In this document: positions 24,518 through 32,916 of the stretch, piece by piece
Numbering within the stretch: the stretch's first letter is position 1
How the letters are laid out: each line of letters opens with the position of its first letter
Origin: Nocardioides sp. L-11A
GTDB lineage: Bacteria > Actinomycetota > Actinomycetes > Propionibacteriales > Nocardioidaceae
Direction: 5' to 3'
Assembly: GCA_029961745.1 (NCBI GenBank)
Contig: CP124680.1
Location: 1,240,001 to 1,304,000 of the forward strand
Length of the DNA: 64,000 bases
The notes under the pieces: generated by a model
Told to the model about the DNA's origin: nothing
Databases searched by the model: none
Seen by the model: the letters and a program-made list of their open reading frames with translations, nothing else
Position numbers and translations under genes: made by a program

Positions 24518-25522
24518 ATGCGGAGAGAACACCGCCGACGGCGCCGACGCACTGCTTCCTTGGCCGCGGTGTTAGGGATCGTGCTGCTCGCCTGTCCGTG
24601 GGCGAGTCAGGCCGAGGTCTACAGCCCCTACCCAGGCCTGCCTGAACCGAGTTTCCCGTCGGGCTCCTGGGGCTACGTCGCGCAAGGAGGCATCGCCGAG
24701 ACGGCGAAGGCACGCCAGTGGGTTGCGGTGCCTCCCACGACGGTGGGCTACTGGTCAGGTCAAGTTCGACGGGACTACGCCCCCGAGCCAGGGGCTCTGT
24801 ACCGGGACACCATCCGCGGCGAGGCGTTCTTCGTTTCGCCGCCCGGCGCGGCGGAGCCTTATGGCTATCTGCCGCCGCTGCGGGTACGGACGGTCGGCTT
24901 CGGACTGCTGCCGGTGGAGGCGGTCGTACAGGTGCGACAGCGCCGGTCCGGTGGACGGCCACTGCCAGTCGTCGCCACCGTCGTGGGTACACGGTTCGAT
25001 GACGATCCCAGCGGGCCCAACGGCCCAAGCGGATCTATGCGCCTCGAGCCAGTCAGGATCGAGGACGCTTTCGAGGTCCGGGTCACCAAAGTGCTGGTGG
25101 ACGGCGTCGATATCGGCCTTACTGGTGCGTGCCGCACGGTCAGGCCCGCGCCGGTCGTGATGGTTGGCCCTGGTCACGTCATTCCGCCCGGGGTGGGGGA
25201 CCCGCAAGCGTACTTCCGAGCACTCGACCCGACGACCTTCTTCCATCCCCTCTACGGTGGCCAGCTCGCTGGCTCGCTCGACCTGCCGGCCTTCACCGGT
25301 TGCACCACCGAGAGCGGCGACGACCTGTCGCCGATGATCACGCTCAGCGTCTCCGGTCCAGGCAACCGTGCGGTGTTCAACGCGGGCTTCCCGTGCACGC
25401 GCATCGTGCAGGGCACACAGATGCCTCCTGCACCGGGGGAATGGAACACGCTCCCGGTCGATGAGACCTATCCCTGCACCACCCCAGACCCGATGGACTA
25501 CCCAGACCGTCCGGCCGACTGA
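24518..25522 (+). CDS. Secreted protein of unknown function
   Basis: A 334-residue exported protein. An Arg-rich N-terminus (MRREHRRRRRR) leads into a hydrophobic stretch ending WASQAEVYS near 33. The mature part is strand-rich, with aromatic and proline-rich turns (SGSWGYVAQGG, VRVTKVLVDGVDIGL, PLYGGQLAGSLDLPAF) and four cysteines (GACRT, TGCTT, FPCTR, YPCTT). I do not recognise the family. It follows RCC1-like gene 2 by 6 bases and precedes the mce operon by 215 bases, so it may link surface and uptake functions. Confidence 0.75.
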   Translation: MRREHRRRRRRTASLAAVLGIVLLACPWASQAEVYSPYPGLPEPSFPSGSWGYVAQGGIAETAKARQWVAVPPTTVGYWSGQVRRDYAPEPGALYRDTIRGEAFFVSPPGAAEPYGYLPPLRVRTVGFGLLPVEAVVQVRQRRSGGRPLPVVATVVGTRFDDDPSGPNGPSGSMRLEPVRIEDAFEVRVTKVLVDGVDIGLTGACRTVRPAPVVMVGPGHVIPPGVGDPQAYFRALDPTTFFHPLYGGQLAGSLDLPAFTGCTTESGDDLSPMITLSVSGPGNRAVFNAGFPCTRIVQGTQMPPAPGEWNTLPVDETYPCTTPDPMDYPDRPAD

Positions 25523-25554
25523 CCGCCCAGGCATAGCCCCCGGAGCCTGGGCTC

Positions 25555-25594
25555 GGCAACCGTTGTTGTCACCCCCCTGACAACAACGGTTGCC
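25555..25594. terminator. Long hairpin between the secreted-protein genes and the mce operon
   Basis: A perfect 17-bp stem (arms 25555-25571 and 25578-25594) around CCCCCC. It follows the stop codon by 32 bases and could end transcription. It also contains a perfect TTGTCA-N6-TGACAA repeat, so it may serve both purposes. Confidence 0.65.
25566..25583. promoter_or_regulatory. Operator-like repeat TTGTCA-CCCCCC-TGACAA ahead of mce
   Basis: Perfect half-sites 155 bases upstream of the first mce gene, with the same halves and spacing as the site before PucR-2. It is nested in the longer hairpin at 25555-25594. Confidence 0.5.
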
Positions 25595-25737
25595 GCCTGT
25601 CCGCATGCCCGCTTTCGGGCCCGCGTGACGGGGGACACACCTACGCTGCTGGGGACCGCCCCTTCGGTCACGGCAGCCCCACAGAGCAGCACGCGTATCC
25701 AGCACGTACGAGAACCGCACAGAATCCAGGAGGACCC

Positions 25738-27495
25738 GTGGGCGGATCGATCGAAGTCACCGGACTCAGCAAGACCTACGGCCGCCAGAACATCTGGCAC
25801 GACGTCACGCTGACCCTGCCGCCCGGCGAGATCACGGCGATGATGGGGCCCTCGGGCACCGGCAAGTCGGTCTTCCTCAAGTCGCTCATCGGGCTGGTGC
25901 AGCCCGAGGAGGGGCAGGTGCTGATCGACGGCGTCGACATGGTGTCGGTGCCGGAGTCGCACAAGCTCGAGCTGCGCAAGAAGTTCGGCATCCTGTTCCA
26001 GGACGGCGCGCTCTTCGGCTCGATGAACGTCTACGACAACGTCGCCTTCCCGCTGCGCGAGCACACCAAGCTCAAGGAGCCGCAGGTGCGCGACGTGGTG
26101 ATGGAGAAGCTCGACATGGTCGGGCTGGTCGGTCAGGAGCACAAGCTGCCGGGGGAGATCTCGGGCGGCATGAAGAAGCGGGCCGGCCTGGCCCGCTCCC
26201 TGGTCACCGACCCGGAGATCATCCTCATCGACGAGCCGGACTCCGGCCTCGACCCGGTGCGGACCTCCAACCTCGCGCAGCTGCTGATCGAGGTCAACGC
26301 CGCCACCGACGCCACCATGCTGGTCGTCACCCACAACATCGAGCTGGCGCGCACGCTGCCCGACAACATCGGCATGCTCTACCGCCGCGAGCTGGTGATG
26401 TTCGGGCCGCGCGAGGCCTTCCTGATCACCGACCACCCGGTCGTCTCCCAGTTCATGAGCGGCGACCCGGACGGCCCGATCGGCATGAGCGAGGAGACCG
26501 ACCACCGGCGCTCCGACCTGATCGACATCGGCGGCGGCTACCCCGGCGGCGGGATGATCCCCAGCGGCGCCCGCGCCATCGAGGTCGTGCCCCGTCAGCT
26601 CGCGCCCCGCTCGGGCGCGGCCCGGCCCAGTGCCGAGCGGCACCGGGCGCGGGTGGCGTCCGGGGGCGCGCCCCTGTACGTCGCCGACGACGAGGAGTCT
26701 GACCAGGCCCGCTCCATCGCGCGCCCCAGCCTCCCCGTCCGCTCGCTGACCGCGACAGGCAGCCTCTTCGCGCTGGCGCTGGACACGATGCGAGCGCTCT
26801 TCCGCCGCCCGTTCCGGGCGAGTGAGACGCTCGAGCAGTTCTGGTTCGTGGTCAGCGTGTCGTGGGTGCCCGCGATCCTGATCTCGATCCCGCTGGGTGC
26901 GGTCATCGCCCTCCAGCTGGGCACCCTGACCACCCAGCTCGGGGCGCAGTCCTTCACCGGCGCGGCCAGCGTGCTCGCCATCGTGCAACAGGCGGCCCCC
27001 ATGGTCACCACGCTGGTGATCGCCGGCGCCGGAGGTGCCGCCATCTGCGCGGAGCTCGGGTCGCGGACCATCCGCGACGAGATCGCCGCGATGCGCGTGA
27101 TGGGCCTCAACCCCGTGCACCGGCTCGTGGTGCCGCGGGTGCTGGCCTGTGTCGGCGCGGCGGTCCTGCTCAACGGCCTGGTCTCGGTGGTTGGCGTGCT
27201 CGGCGGCTACTTCTTCAACGTCATGCTCCAGGGCGGTACGCCGGGCGCGTACCTGTCCAGCTTCACCGCGCTGGCCCAGATCGCCGACCTGTGGATCGGT
27301 GAGATCAAGGCCGTGATCTTCGGCTTCATCGCCGCCGTCGTGGCCTGCTACCGCGGTCTCAACACCGCGCCCGGCCCGAAGGGCGTCGGCGACTCGGTGA
27401 ACCAGTCGGTCGTGGTCACCTTCCTGCTGCTCTTCTTCGTCAACTCCGTCCTCACCGCGCTCTACCTGACGCTGGTGCCCATGAAGGGGGCCTGA
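25738..27495 (+). CDS. Fused ABC ATPase (MceG/MlaF-like) and MlaE/YrbE permease
   Basis: A 585-residue fusion. Residues 1-255 form an ABC ATPase: Walker A GPSGTGKS near 38, signature ISGGMKKR near 141, Walker B IILIDEPDSGLD near 160, switch His in VVTHN. This matches MceG/MlaF, which power Mce lipid importers. Residues 256-335 are a charged linker. From about 340 a YrbE/MlaE permease follows with about five helices and the conserved GAGGAAICAELGSRTIRDEIAAMRVMG loop. In most actinobacteria the ATPase is a separate, often distant, gene. GTG 25738 follows AGGAGGACCC. It is the first gene of the mce operon, one base from the second permease. Confidence 0.9.
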   Translation: MGGSIEVTGLSKTYGRQNIWHDVTLTLPPGEITAMMGPSGTGKSVFLKSLIGLVQPEEGQVLIDGVDMVSVPESHKLELRKKFGILFQDGALFGSMNVYDNVAFPLREHTKLKEPQVRDVVMEKLDMVGLVGQEHKLPGEISGGMKKRAGLARSLVTDPEIILIDEPDSGLDPVRTSNLAQLLIEVNAATDATMLVVTHNIELARTLPDNIGMLYRRELVMFGPREAFLITDHPVVSQFMSGDPDGPIGMSEETDHRRSDLIDIGGGYPGGGMIPSGARAIEVVPRQLAPRSGAARPSAERHRARVASGGAPLYVADDEESDQARSIARPSLPVRSLTATGSLFALALDTMRALFRRPFRASETLEQFWFVVSVSWVPAILISIPLGAVIALQLGTLTTQLGAQSFTGAASVLAIVQQAAPMVTTLVIAGAGGAAICAELGSRTIRDEIAAMRVMGLNPVHRLVVPRVLACVGAAVLLNGLVSVVGVLGGYFFNVMLQGGTPGAYLSSFTALAQIADLWIGEIKAVIFGFIAAVVACYRGLNTAPGPKGVGDSVNQSVVVTFLLLFFVNSVLTALYLTLVPMKGA

Positions 27496-27496
27496 C

Positions 27497-28351
27497 ATGG
27501 CTGCCACCACACCGCAGCCCCGGTTCTCGCCGCCCAAACAGGTGGCGATGCGGCCGGTCGACAAGCTGGCCCAGATCGGCGCCGACATGCGGTTCTACGG
27601 CGAGGTGCTGCGTCACGTCCCCGCGACGATCCGGCACTACCCGCGCGAGGTGATGCGCCTGCTGGCCGAGGTCAGCTTCGGCTCCGGCGCGCTGGCCGTC
27701 ATCGGCGGCACCGTCGGCGTGATGCTCGGCCTCACGCTCTCGGTGGGCCTCGTCGTCGGCATGCAGGGCTACGCCGCCCTCGACCAGATCGGCACGGCGA
27801 CCCTGACCGGCTTCATCTCGGCGTACTTCAACACCCGCGAGGTCGCCCCGATGGTCGCGGCGCTCGCGCTCTCGGCGACCGTCGGCTCCGGCTTCACCGC
27901 CCAGCTCGGCGCGATGCGGATCAACGAGGAGGTCGACGCGCTCACCGCGATGGCGGTCTCCAGCGTCCAGTTCCTCGTCACGACCCGGGTCATCGCCGGC
28001 TTCGTCGCGATCATCCCGCTCTACGTCATCGGCCTGCTGACGTCGTACGCCGGCTCCCGGCTGGTCACCGTCTACGTCTACGGCCAATCGGCCGGCACCT
28101 ATGACCATTACTTCGAGCTCTTCCTGCCACCCATCGACATCCTGCTGTCGTTCGTCAAGGTGCTCGTGTTCGCCGTGATGATCATCCTGGTGCACTGCCG
28201 GATGGGCTTCTCGGCCTCCGGCGGCCCGGCCGGCGTGGGCGTCGCGGTGGGCCGCGCGGTGCGCCGCAGCCTGGTCTCGGTGGCGCTGCTCGACCTGATC
28301 CTGTCCATGGCGCTGTGGGGCGCCACGACCACGGTGAGGATCGCGGGATGA
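27497..28351 (+). CDS. MlaE/YrbE-family permease (YrbEB position)
   Basis: A 284-residue inner-membrane permease, second permease of the Mce transporter. It shows the family pattern: helices flanking the loop AALALSATVGSGFTAQLGAMRINEEVDALTAMAV, which couples to the ATPase, and a C-terminal helix (SLVSVALLDLILSMALWG). ATG starts one base after the preceding stop; the end overlaps the MceA gene by 4 bases (ATGA). Confidence 0.92.
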   Translation: MAATTPQPRFSPPKQVAMRPVDKLAQIGADMRFYGEVLRHVPATIRHYPREVMRLLAEVSFGSGALAVIGGTVGVMLGLTLSVGLVVGMQGYAALDQIGTATLTGFISAYFNTREVAPMVAALALSATVGSGFTAQLGAMRINEEVDALTAMAVSSVQFLVTTRVIAGFVAIIPLYVIGLLTSYAGSRLVTVYVYGQSAGTYDHYFELFLPPIDILLSFVKVLVFAVMIILVHCRMGFSASGGPAGVGVAVGRAVRRSLVSVALLDLILSMALWGATTTVRIAG

Positions 28352-29751
28352 GTGCGACCAGTCCAGGACGGATCCGCGACGTGATCGTGGGAGCCTGCGC
28401 GCTCGGCATGACCGTCGCGCTGCTGACGGTGGCCTATCTCGCCTACCACCGGGTGCTCATCCCGAGCGAGACGGTCACCCTGCGCACCGATGTCGTCGGC
28501 AACGCCATGCAGAGCGGCTCCGACGTCAAGCTCAACGGCGTGCCGGTCGGCCACGTCGAGAAGATCCGGGCCACCGAGGACGGCGCCGCGCTGTCCCTGG
28601 CCCTCGACCCGAAGGTGCTGCGCCTGTTGCCCGACAACGTCGTCGCCCGCCTGCTGCCCAAGACCCTCTTCGGCGAGCGGTACGTCGCCCTGGTCGAGCC
28701 CGGCGCGCCCAGCAGCAGCCACCTACGCGGCGGCGACGTCATCCGTCAGGACGCGTCGGCCGAGGCCGCCGAGCTGCAGCAGGTCCTCGACGAGCTGTTG
28801 CCGGTGATGAAGGCGATCCAGCCCGACAAGCTCGCCGCGATGATGGGCGAGTTCGCCGAGATGCTGCGCGGCAACGGAGAGAAGATCGGCGACGCGATGT
28901 CGATCTGGCAGGGCTATCTCACCAAGCTCGAGCCGCTCGTGCCGCAGATGGCCGACGACCTGGCCCGGCTCGGCCGGGTCGCCGAGGAGTGGAACGTCGC
29001 GGCGCCCGACCTGGTCGACGCGCTCGCCACGATGACCACCAGCACCAAGCTGCTCGCCGACGAGCAGACCCAGCTGCGCGACGTCTACGCCAGCGTGATC
29101 GGCTCGGCCGACACCACCCGCGGCTGGGTGGCCGACAACCACAACACGATCACCGTGCTGTCCAAGGAGAGCCGCCGGGCGCTGCGGGCCACCTCGCCCT
29201 ACGCCTCGCAGTTCCCCTGCCTGTTCCGCGCCGTGCGCGGCTACATCCCCAAGATGAAGGCCGCCCTCGGCGAGGGCCAGGGCGAGCCCGGCCTGCACGC
29301 CGTACTCCAGGTCGTGCCGACGCGGAGCAAGTACCTCGCCGGCCGCGACAAGCTCACCTACACCAAGGGCAACCCCAAGCCCCGGTGCCCGTACATCACC
29401 GGTCAGGTCGGCACCCAGCCGGCTCCCCGGGCCACGCTGCCCGGTACGGCGGACCCGGCCGAGGCGGCCGACACCGGCTGGCCCGCCAGCGGCACCCCGA
29501 CCGGCGACGCCCCCGCCGACGGGTCCGGCGACTCCGGCGAGCCGCCCGCGATCGCCCCGCCGCCGGGCAACAGCGTGCAGTCCTACGAATACGCCATGAC
29601 CGGGCTGGGCGACGCCAACTCGCCCGCCGAGAACCAGCTGATCGCCGAGCTGGTCGCGCCCACCCAGGGCCTGGCCCCCGGCGACTACCCGACGTGGAGC
29701 AGCCTGCTCCTCGGGCCGACCCTGCGGAACACGAAGGTGGTGCTGCGATGA
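28348..29751 (+). CDS. mceA: Mce family protein, MceA position
   Basis: A 467-residue Mce protein. An N-terminal anchor helix (about 12-35) precedes the MCE/MlaD domain at about 40-125, including VTLRTDVVGNAMQSGSDVKLNGVPVGHVEKI and LFGERYVALV. A long helical region (130-330) forms the channel stalk. A Pro/Gly-rich tail contains a cysteine-bearing CPYITGQ segment. The letter is assigned by gene order. It overlaps both neighbours by 4 bases. Confidence 0.9.
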   Translation: MSATSPGRIRDVIVGACALGMTVALLTVAYLAYHRVLIPSETVTLRTDVVGNAMQSGSDVKLNGVPVGHVEKIRATEDGAALSLALDPKVLRLLPDNVVARLLPKTLFGERYVALVEPGAPSSSHLRGGDVIRQDASAEAAELQQVLDELLPVMKAIQPDKLAAMMGEFAEMLRGNGEKIGDAMSIWQGYLTKLEPLVPQMADDLARLGRVAEEWNVAAPDLVDALATMTTSTKLLADEQTQLRDVYASVIGSADTTRGWVADNHNTITVLSKESRRALRATSPYASQFPCLFRAVRGYIPKMKAALGEGQGEPGLHAVLQVVPTRSKYLAGRDKLTYTKGNPKPRCPYITGQVGTQPAPRATLPGTADPAEAADTGWPASGTPTGDAPADGSGDSGEPPAIAPPPGNSVQSYEYAMTGLGDANSPAENQLIAELVAPTQGLAPGDYPTWSSLLLGPTLRNTKVVLR

Positions 29752-30857
29752 GCGGCGCGTCCGACCGCCACCACCTGCGCTGGACGGCGGTGAAGGCCCT
29801 GGTGTTCACCGTGGCCACCGTCCTGGCCACCACGGTGCTCGCGCTGACGATCCGCAACAGCTCCGGCGGCGACGCCCAGGACTACGCGGCCGTGTTCACC
29901 GACGTCACGAGCGTGAGCCGCGGCGACGACGTCCGGGTGGCCGGGGTGAAGGTCGGCAGCGTCAAGGACGTGAAGATCACCGACACCCGGCTGGCCAAGG
30001 TGCGCTTCACCGTCCGCAAGGGCGTGCGCCTGCCGGACACCACGATCGTCCAGATCCGGTTCCGCAACCTGGTCGGCCAGCGCTACCTCGCGCTCGTGCA
30101 GCCGTCCGGGGTGACGAGCAGCCCGACGAACGCGCCGGCCGGCAGCGACATCGCGCCGGCGAGCAGCACCACCGGCTCGCCGGCCTCCGGCGGCACGATC
30201 AAGCCGGGGCACACCTTCGGCGTCGAGCAGACCCGGCCCGCGCTGGACCTCACCCTGCTCTTCAACGGCTTCCAGCCGCTGCTGCGGATGCTGGACCCCG
30301 ACGACGTGAACCGCCTCAGCGAGCAGATCATCGCCGTCTTCCAGGGCGAGGGCGCCACGGTCGAGGGGCTGCTGAAGAGCACAGCCTCCCTCACCACCAC
30401 CCTGGCCGAGAAGGACCAGGTGATCGGCGAGCTCATCTCCAGCCTCAGCAGCGTGCTCACCACCGTCAACGAGCGCTCCGGTCAGCTCGACACCACGCTG
30501 GTCACGATGCAGCAGCTGGTCTCCGGCCTCGCCGAGGACCGGGCCGCCATCGGCGGAGCGATCAGCGGCATGGGCGACCTGACGACCAGCATCGCCGACC
30601 TGCTGGGCCGGACCCGCCCGGCGGTGCGTCAGTCGATCCGCCACCTGGGCAAGCTCTCGCAGAACCTCGACGAGCACAGCGCCGAGGTGGAGTCCTTCCT
30701 CGAGCTGCTGCCCGTGAAGCTGGACCGGATCGGCCGGCTGAGCAGCTACGGATCGTGGCTCAACACCTATCTGTGCTCGATGGAGGGACGGATCCCCATG
30801 CCCCAGGGATATATGGGCGACCTCGGCGCCCTCCCGGTCGCGGAGAGGTGCCGGTGA
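29748..30857 (+). CDS. mceB: Mce family protein, MceB position
   Basis: A 369-residue Mce protein. The anchor helix is at about 13-35; the MlaD-type domain has YAAVFTDVTSVSRGDDVRVAGVKVGSVKDVKI and RNLVGQRYLALV. A Ser/Thr/Pro-rich insert near 125-150 separates it from the helical stalk (GVEQTRPALDLTLLFNGFQPLLRML through LLPVKLDRIGRLSSYG). It shares 1 base with the next start codon. Confidence 0.9.
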   Translation: MSGASDRHHLRWTAVKALVFTVATVLATTVLALTIRNSSGGDAQDYAAVFTDVTSVSRGDDVRVAGVKVGSVKDVKITDTRLAKVRFTVRKGVRLPDTTIVQIRFRNLVGQRYLALVQPSGVTSSPTNAPAGSDIAPASSTTGSPASGGTIKPGHTFGVEQTRPALDLTLLFNGFQPLLRMLDPDDVNRLSEQIIAVFQGEGATVEGLLKSTASLTTTLAEKDQVIGELISSLSSVLTTVNERSGQLDTTLVTMQQLVSGLAEDRAAIGGAISGMGDLTTSIADLLGRTRPAVRQSIRHLGKLSQNLDEHSAEVESFLELLPVKLDRIGRLSSYGSWLNTYLCSMEGRIPMPQGYMGDLGALPVAERCR

Positions 30858-31870
30858 TGACCCGCTACCGCCGCTCCTTCGCCGAGCGCAACCTGGTCGT
30901 GATCGCCGTGGTCGGGATGCTCGTCCTGGGCGTGTCCTTCACCGCGGCCCTGAAACTGTCGTCCCTGCCGTTCGTCGGCGACGGCAAGGTCCACGAGGCG
31001 GTGTTCGCCGAGGCCGGTGGGCTCAGCCCGGGCGACGAGGTCCGGGTGGCCGGCGTCCGCGTCGGCGAGGTCACCGAGATCGACCTCCGCGGACGCGACG
31101 TCGTCGTCCGGTTCCGCGCCAAGGGCGTCGACCTCCCCGACCAGACCACGGCCGCGATCAAGGTCAAGACCATGCTCGGCCAGAAGTTCCTGGCGATCGA
31201 CCCGCTCGGCTCCGGTGAGCTCAAGGGGGCGATCCCCCGCGAGCGCACCTCCGTGCCGTACGACGTCAACGCCGCCTTCTCCGACCTGAGCACCGCCGCC
31301 AGCGAGATCGACACGCCCCAGCTCGAGCAGAGCTTCCGGGCGATCTCCGACGCCTTCCGCGGCACCCCCGACTCGGTCCAGCAGATGGTCGAGGGCCTGA
31401 CCGCCCTGTCGCGCACGATCTCCACGCGCGACGACGACCTGGCCGAGCTGCTCAAGGCGACCACGCAGGTCAGCGGCACCCTCGCGGAGCGCCGTGAGCA
31501 GATCGCTGCCCTGATCAACGACGGGTCCGACCTGCTCGGCGAGCTCCAGCAGCGGCGCGACGCGGTCAACGCGATGCTGGTCGGCACCGCCGACCTCGGC
31601 GCCCAGGTCCGTGGCTTCGTGCAGGACAACCAGAAGGCACTCGCCCCGGCCCTGGCCAAGCTCGACAAGGTCTCCGCGATCCTCGAGCGCAACCAGGCCA
31701 ACCTCGACAAGGCGCTGCGCCAGCTCGGCCCGTACTACCGGGTGCTGGCCTCGGCCACGGGCAACGGTCCCTGGGCCGACTCCTACCTGTGCGGCCTGTT
31801 CGACGACGACCTCAACCCGATCCTCGAGAACGACGTGGTCCGCAACTGCCACCCCGGAGGTGCCCGATGA
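30857..31870 (+). CDS. mceC: Mce family protein, MceC position
   Basis: A 337-residue Mce protein with an anchor helix at about 12-32 (NLVVIAVVGMLVLGVSFTAAL), the MlaD-type domain (VFAEAGGLSPGDEVRVAGVRVGEVTEI, KTMLGQKFLAI), then a coiled helical stalk (LAELLKATTQVSGTLAERREQ) and a YYRVLASATGNGPWADSYLCG tail. ATG 30857 follows GGAGAGG; GTG 30854 is also in frame. Confidence 0.9.
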   Translation: MTRYRRSFAERNLVVIAVVGMLVLGVSFTAALKLSSLPFVGDGKVHEAVFAEAGGLSPGDEVRVAGVRVGEVTEIDLRGRDVVVRFRAKGVDLPDQTTAAIKVKTMLGQKFLAIDPLGSGELKGAIPRERTSVPYDVNAAFSDLSTAASEIDTPQLEQSFRAISDAFRGTPDSVQQMVEGLTALSRTISTRDDDLAELLKATTQVSGTLAERREQIAALINDGSDLLGELQQRRDAVNAMLVGTADLGAQVRGFVQDNQKALAPALAKLDKVSAILERNQANLDKALRQLGPYYRVLASATGNGPWADSYLCGLFDDDLNPILENDVVRNCHPGGAR

Positions 31871-32916
31871 GCTCCCTGCGTCAACGCCGGCTCGTGATCG
31901 GCCTGGTGGTGCTCCTCCTCGTCGCCGGCGGCTTCGGTCTCCGAGCGCTGCTGCGCGACGAGCCGGTGCGGTTCAGCGCGATGTTCGAGTCCACGGTCGG
32001 TCTCTACCCGGGCTCCGACGTCCAGGTGCTCGGCGTCCCGGTCGGCCGGGTGACCGCGGTCAAGCCGGTCGGCGAGCAGGTCCGGGTCTCCATGGAGCTC
32101 GAGCCGGGCCGCGACGTGGCCGCCGACACCGCGGCCGTCATCATCGCCCCGACCCTGGTCAGCGACCGGTTCGTCCAGCTCACCTCGCCCTGGGTGGCGG
32201 GGGAGGGCACCGCCAAGCTCCGCTCCGGCGCCGAGCTCGACATGGACCGGACCGCCGTGCCCGTCGAGATCGACGACCTGTACGACGGTCTCAAGAGCGT
32301 GTCCGACGCCCTCGGGCCCGAGGGGGCCAACCGGAACGGCGCGCTCAGCGACCTCCTCGAGGTCGCGGCCGACAACCTGGAGGGTCAGGGCGAGGGCCTC
32401 AACACCATGTTCCGCGAGTTCGGCGAGGCCAGCGCGACGCTGTCCGGTCTCGACGACGACTTCTTCGCCACGATCAGCAACTTCGAGAAGCTCAACGCGA
32501 TGCTGCTCGCCAACGACTCCGCCGTCGGCGAGGTCAACAAGCAGTTCGCGGACGTGGCGGGCTACCTCGCCGAGGACCGCGACGACATGGGCGCCGCGGC
32601 GAAGAACCTCGGCGAGGCGATGCAGGTGCTCGACGACTTCATCCGCGAGAACCGCGGCAAGCTGAAGGACAGCGTCGACAACCTGGTGCCCACCACCAAG
32701 GTGCTGCGCAAGCAGCGCGAGTCCCTGGAGGAGATGGTGCGGCTGGCACCGCTGCTGATGCAGAACCTCCTCGACCTCTACGACCCGGAGCACAACGTCC
32801 TCGTCGGCCGCGGCAACCTCAACGAGGCCACGATCTGGGCCGACGCGCTCACGGCGCGGACCTCCGAGGACGCGCCGCCGACGATGTTCGAGGGCGCCGG
32901 AAGGAGCCGACGATGA
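31867..32916 (+). CDS. mceD: Mce family protein, MceD position
   Basis: A 349-residue Mce protein. The anchor helix (LVIGLVVLLLVAGGFGL) is at about 8-25. The MlaD-type domain contains MFESTVGLYPGSDVQVLGVPVGRVTAV and LVSDRFVQLTS. The helical stalk extends to about 320 (GYLAEDRDDMGAAAKNLGEAM). It overlaps MceC and MceE by 4 bases each. Confidence 0.9.
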   Translation: MSSLRQRRLVIGLVVLLLVAGGFGLRALLRDEPVRFSAMFESTVGLYPGSDVQVLGVPVGRVTAVKPVGEQVRVSMELEPGRDVAADTAAVIIAPTLVSDRFVQLTSPWVAGEGTAKLRSGAELDMDRTAVPVEIDDLYDGLKSVSDALGPEGANRNGALSDLLEVAADNLEGQGEGLNTMFREFGEASATLSGLDDDFFATISNFEKLNAMLLANDSAVGEVNKQFADVAGYLAEDRDDMGAAAKNLGEAMQVLDDFIRENRGKLKDSVDNLVPTTKVLRKQRESLEEMVRLAPLLMQNLLDLYDPEHNVLVGRGNLNEATIWADALTARTSEDAPPTMFEGAGRSRR

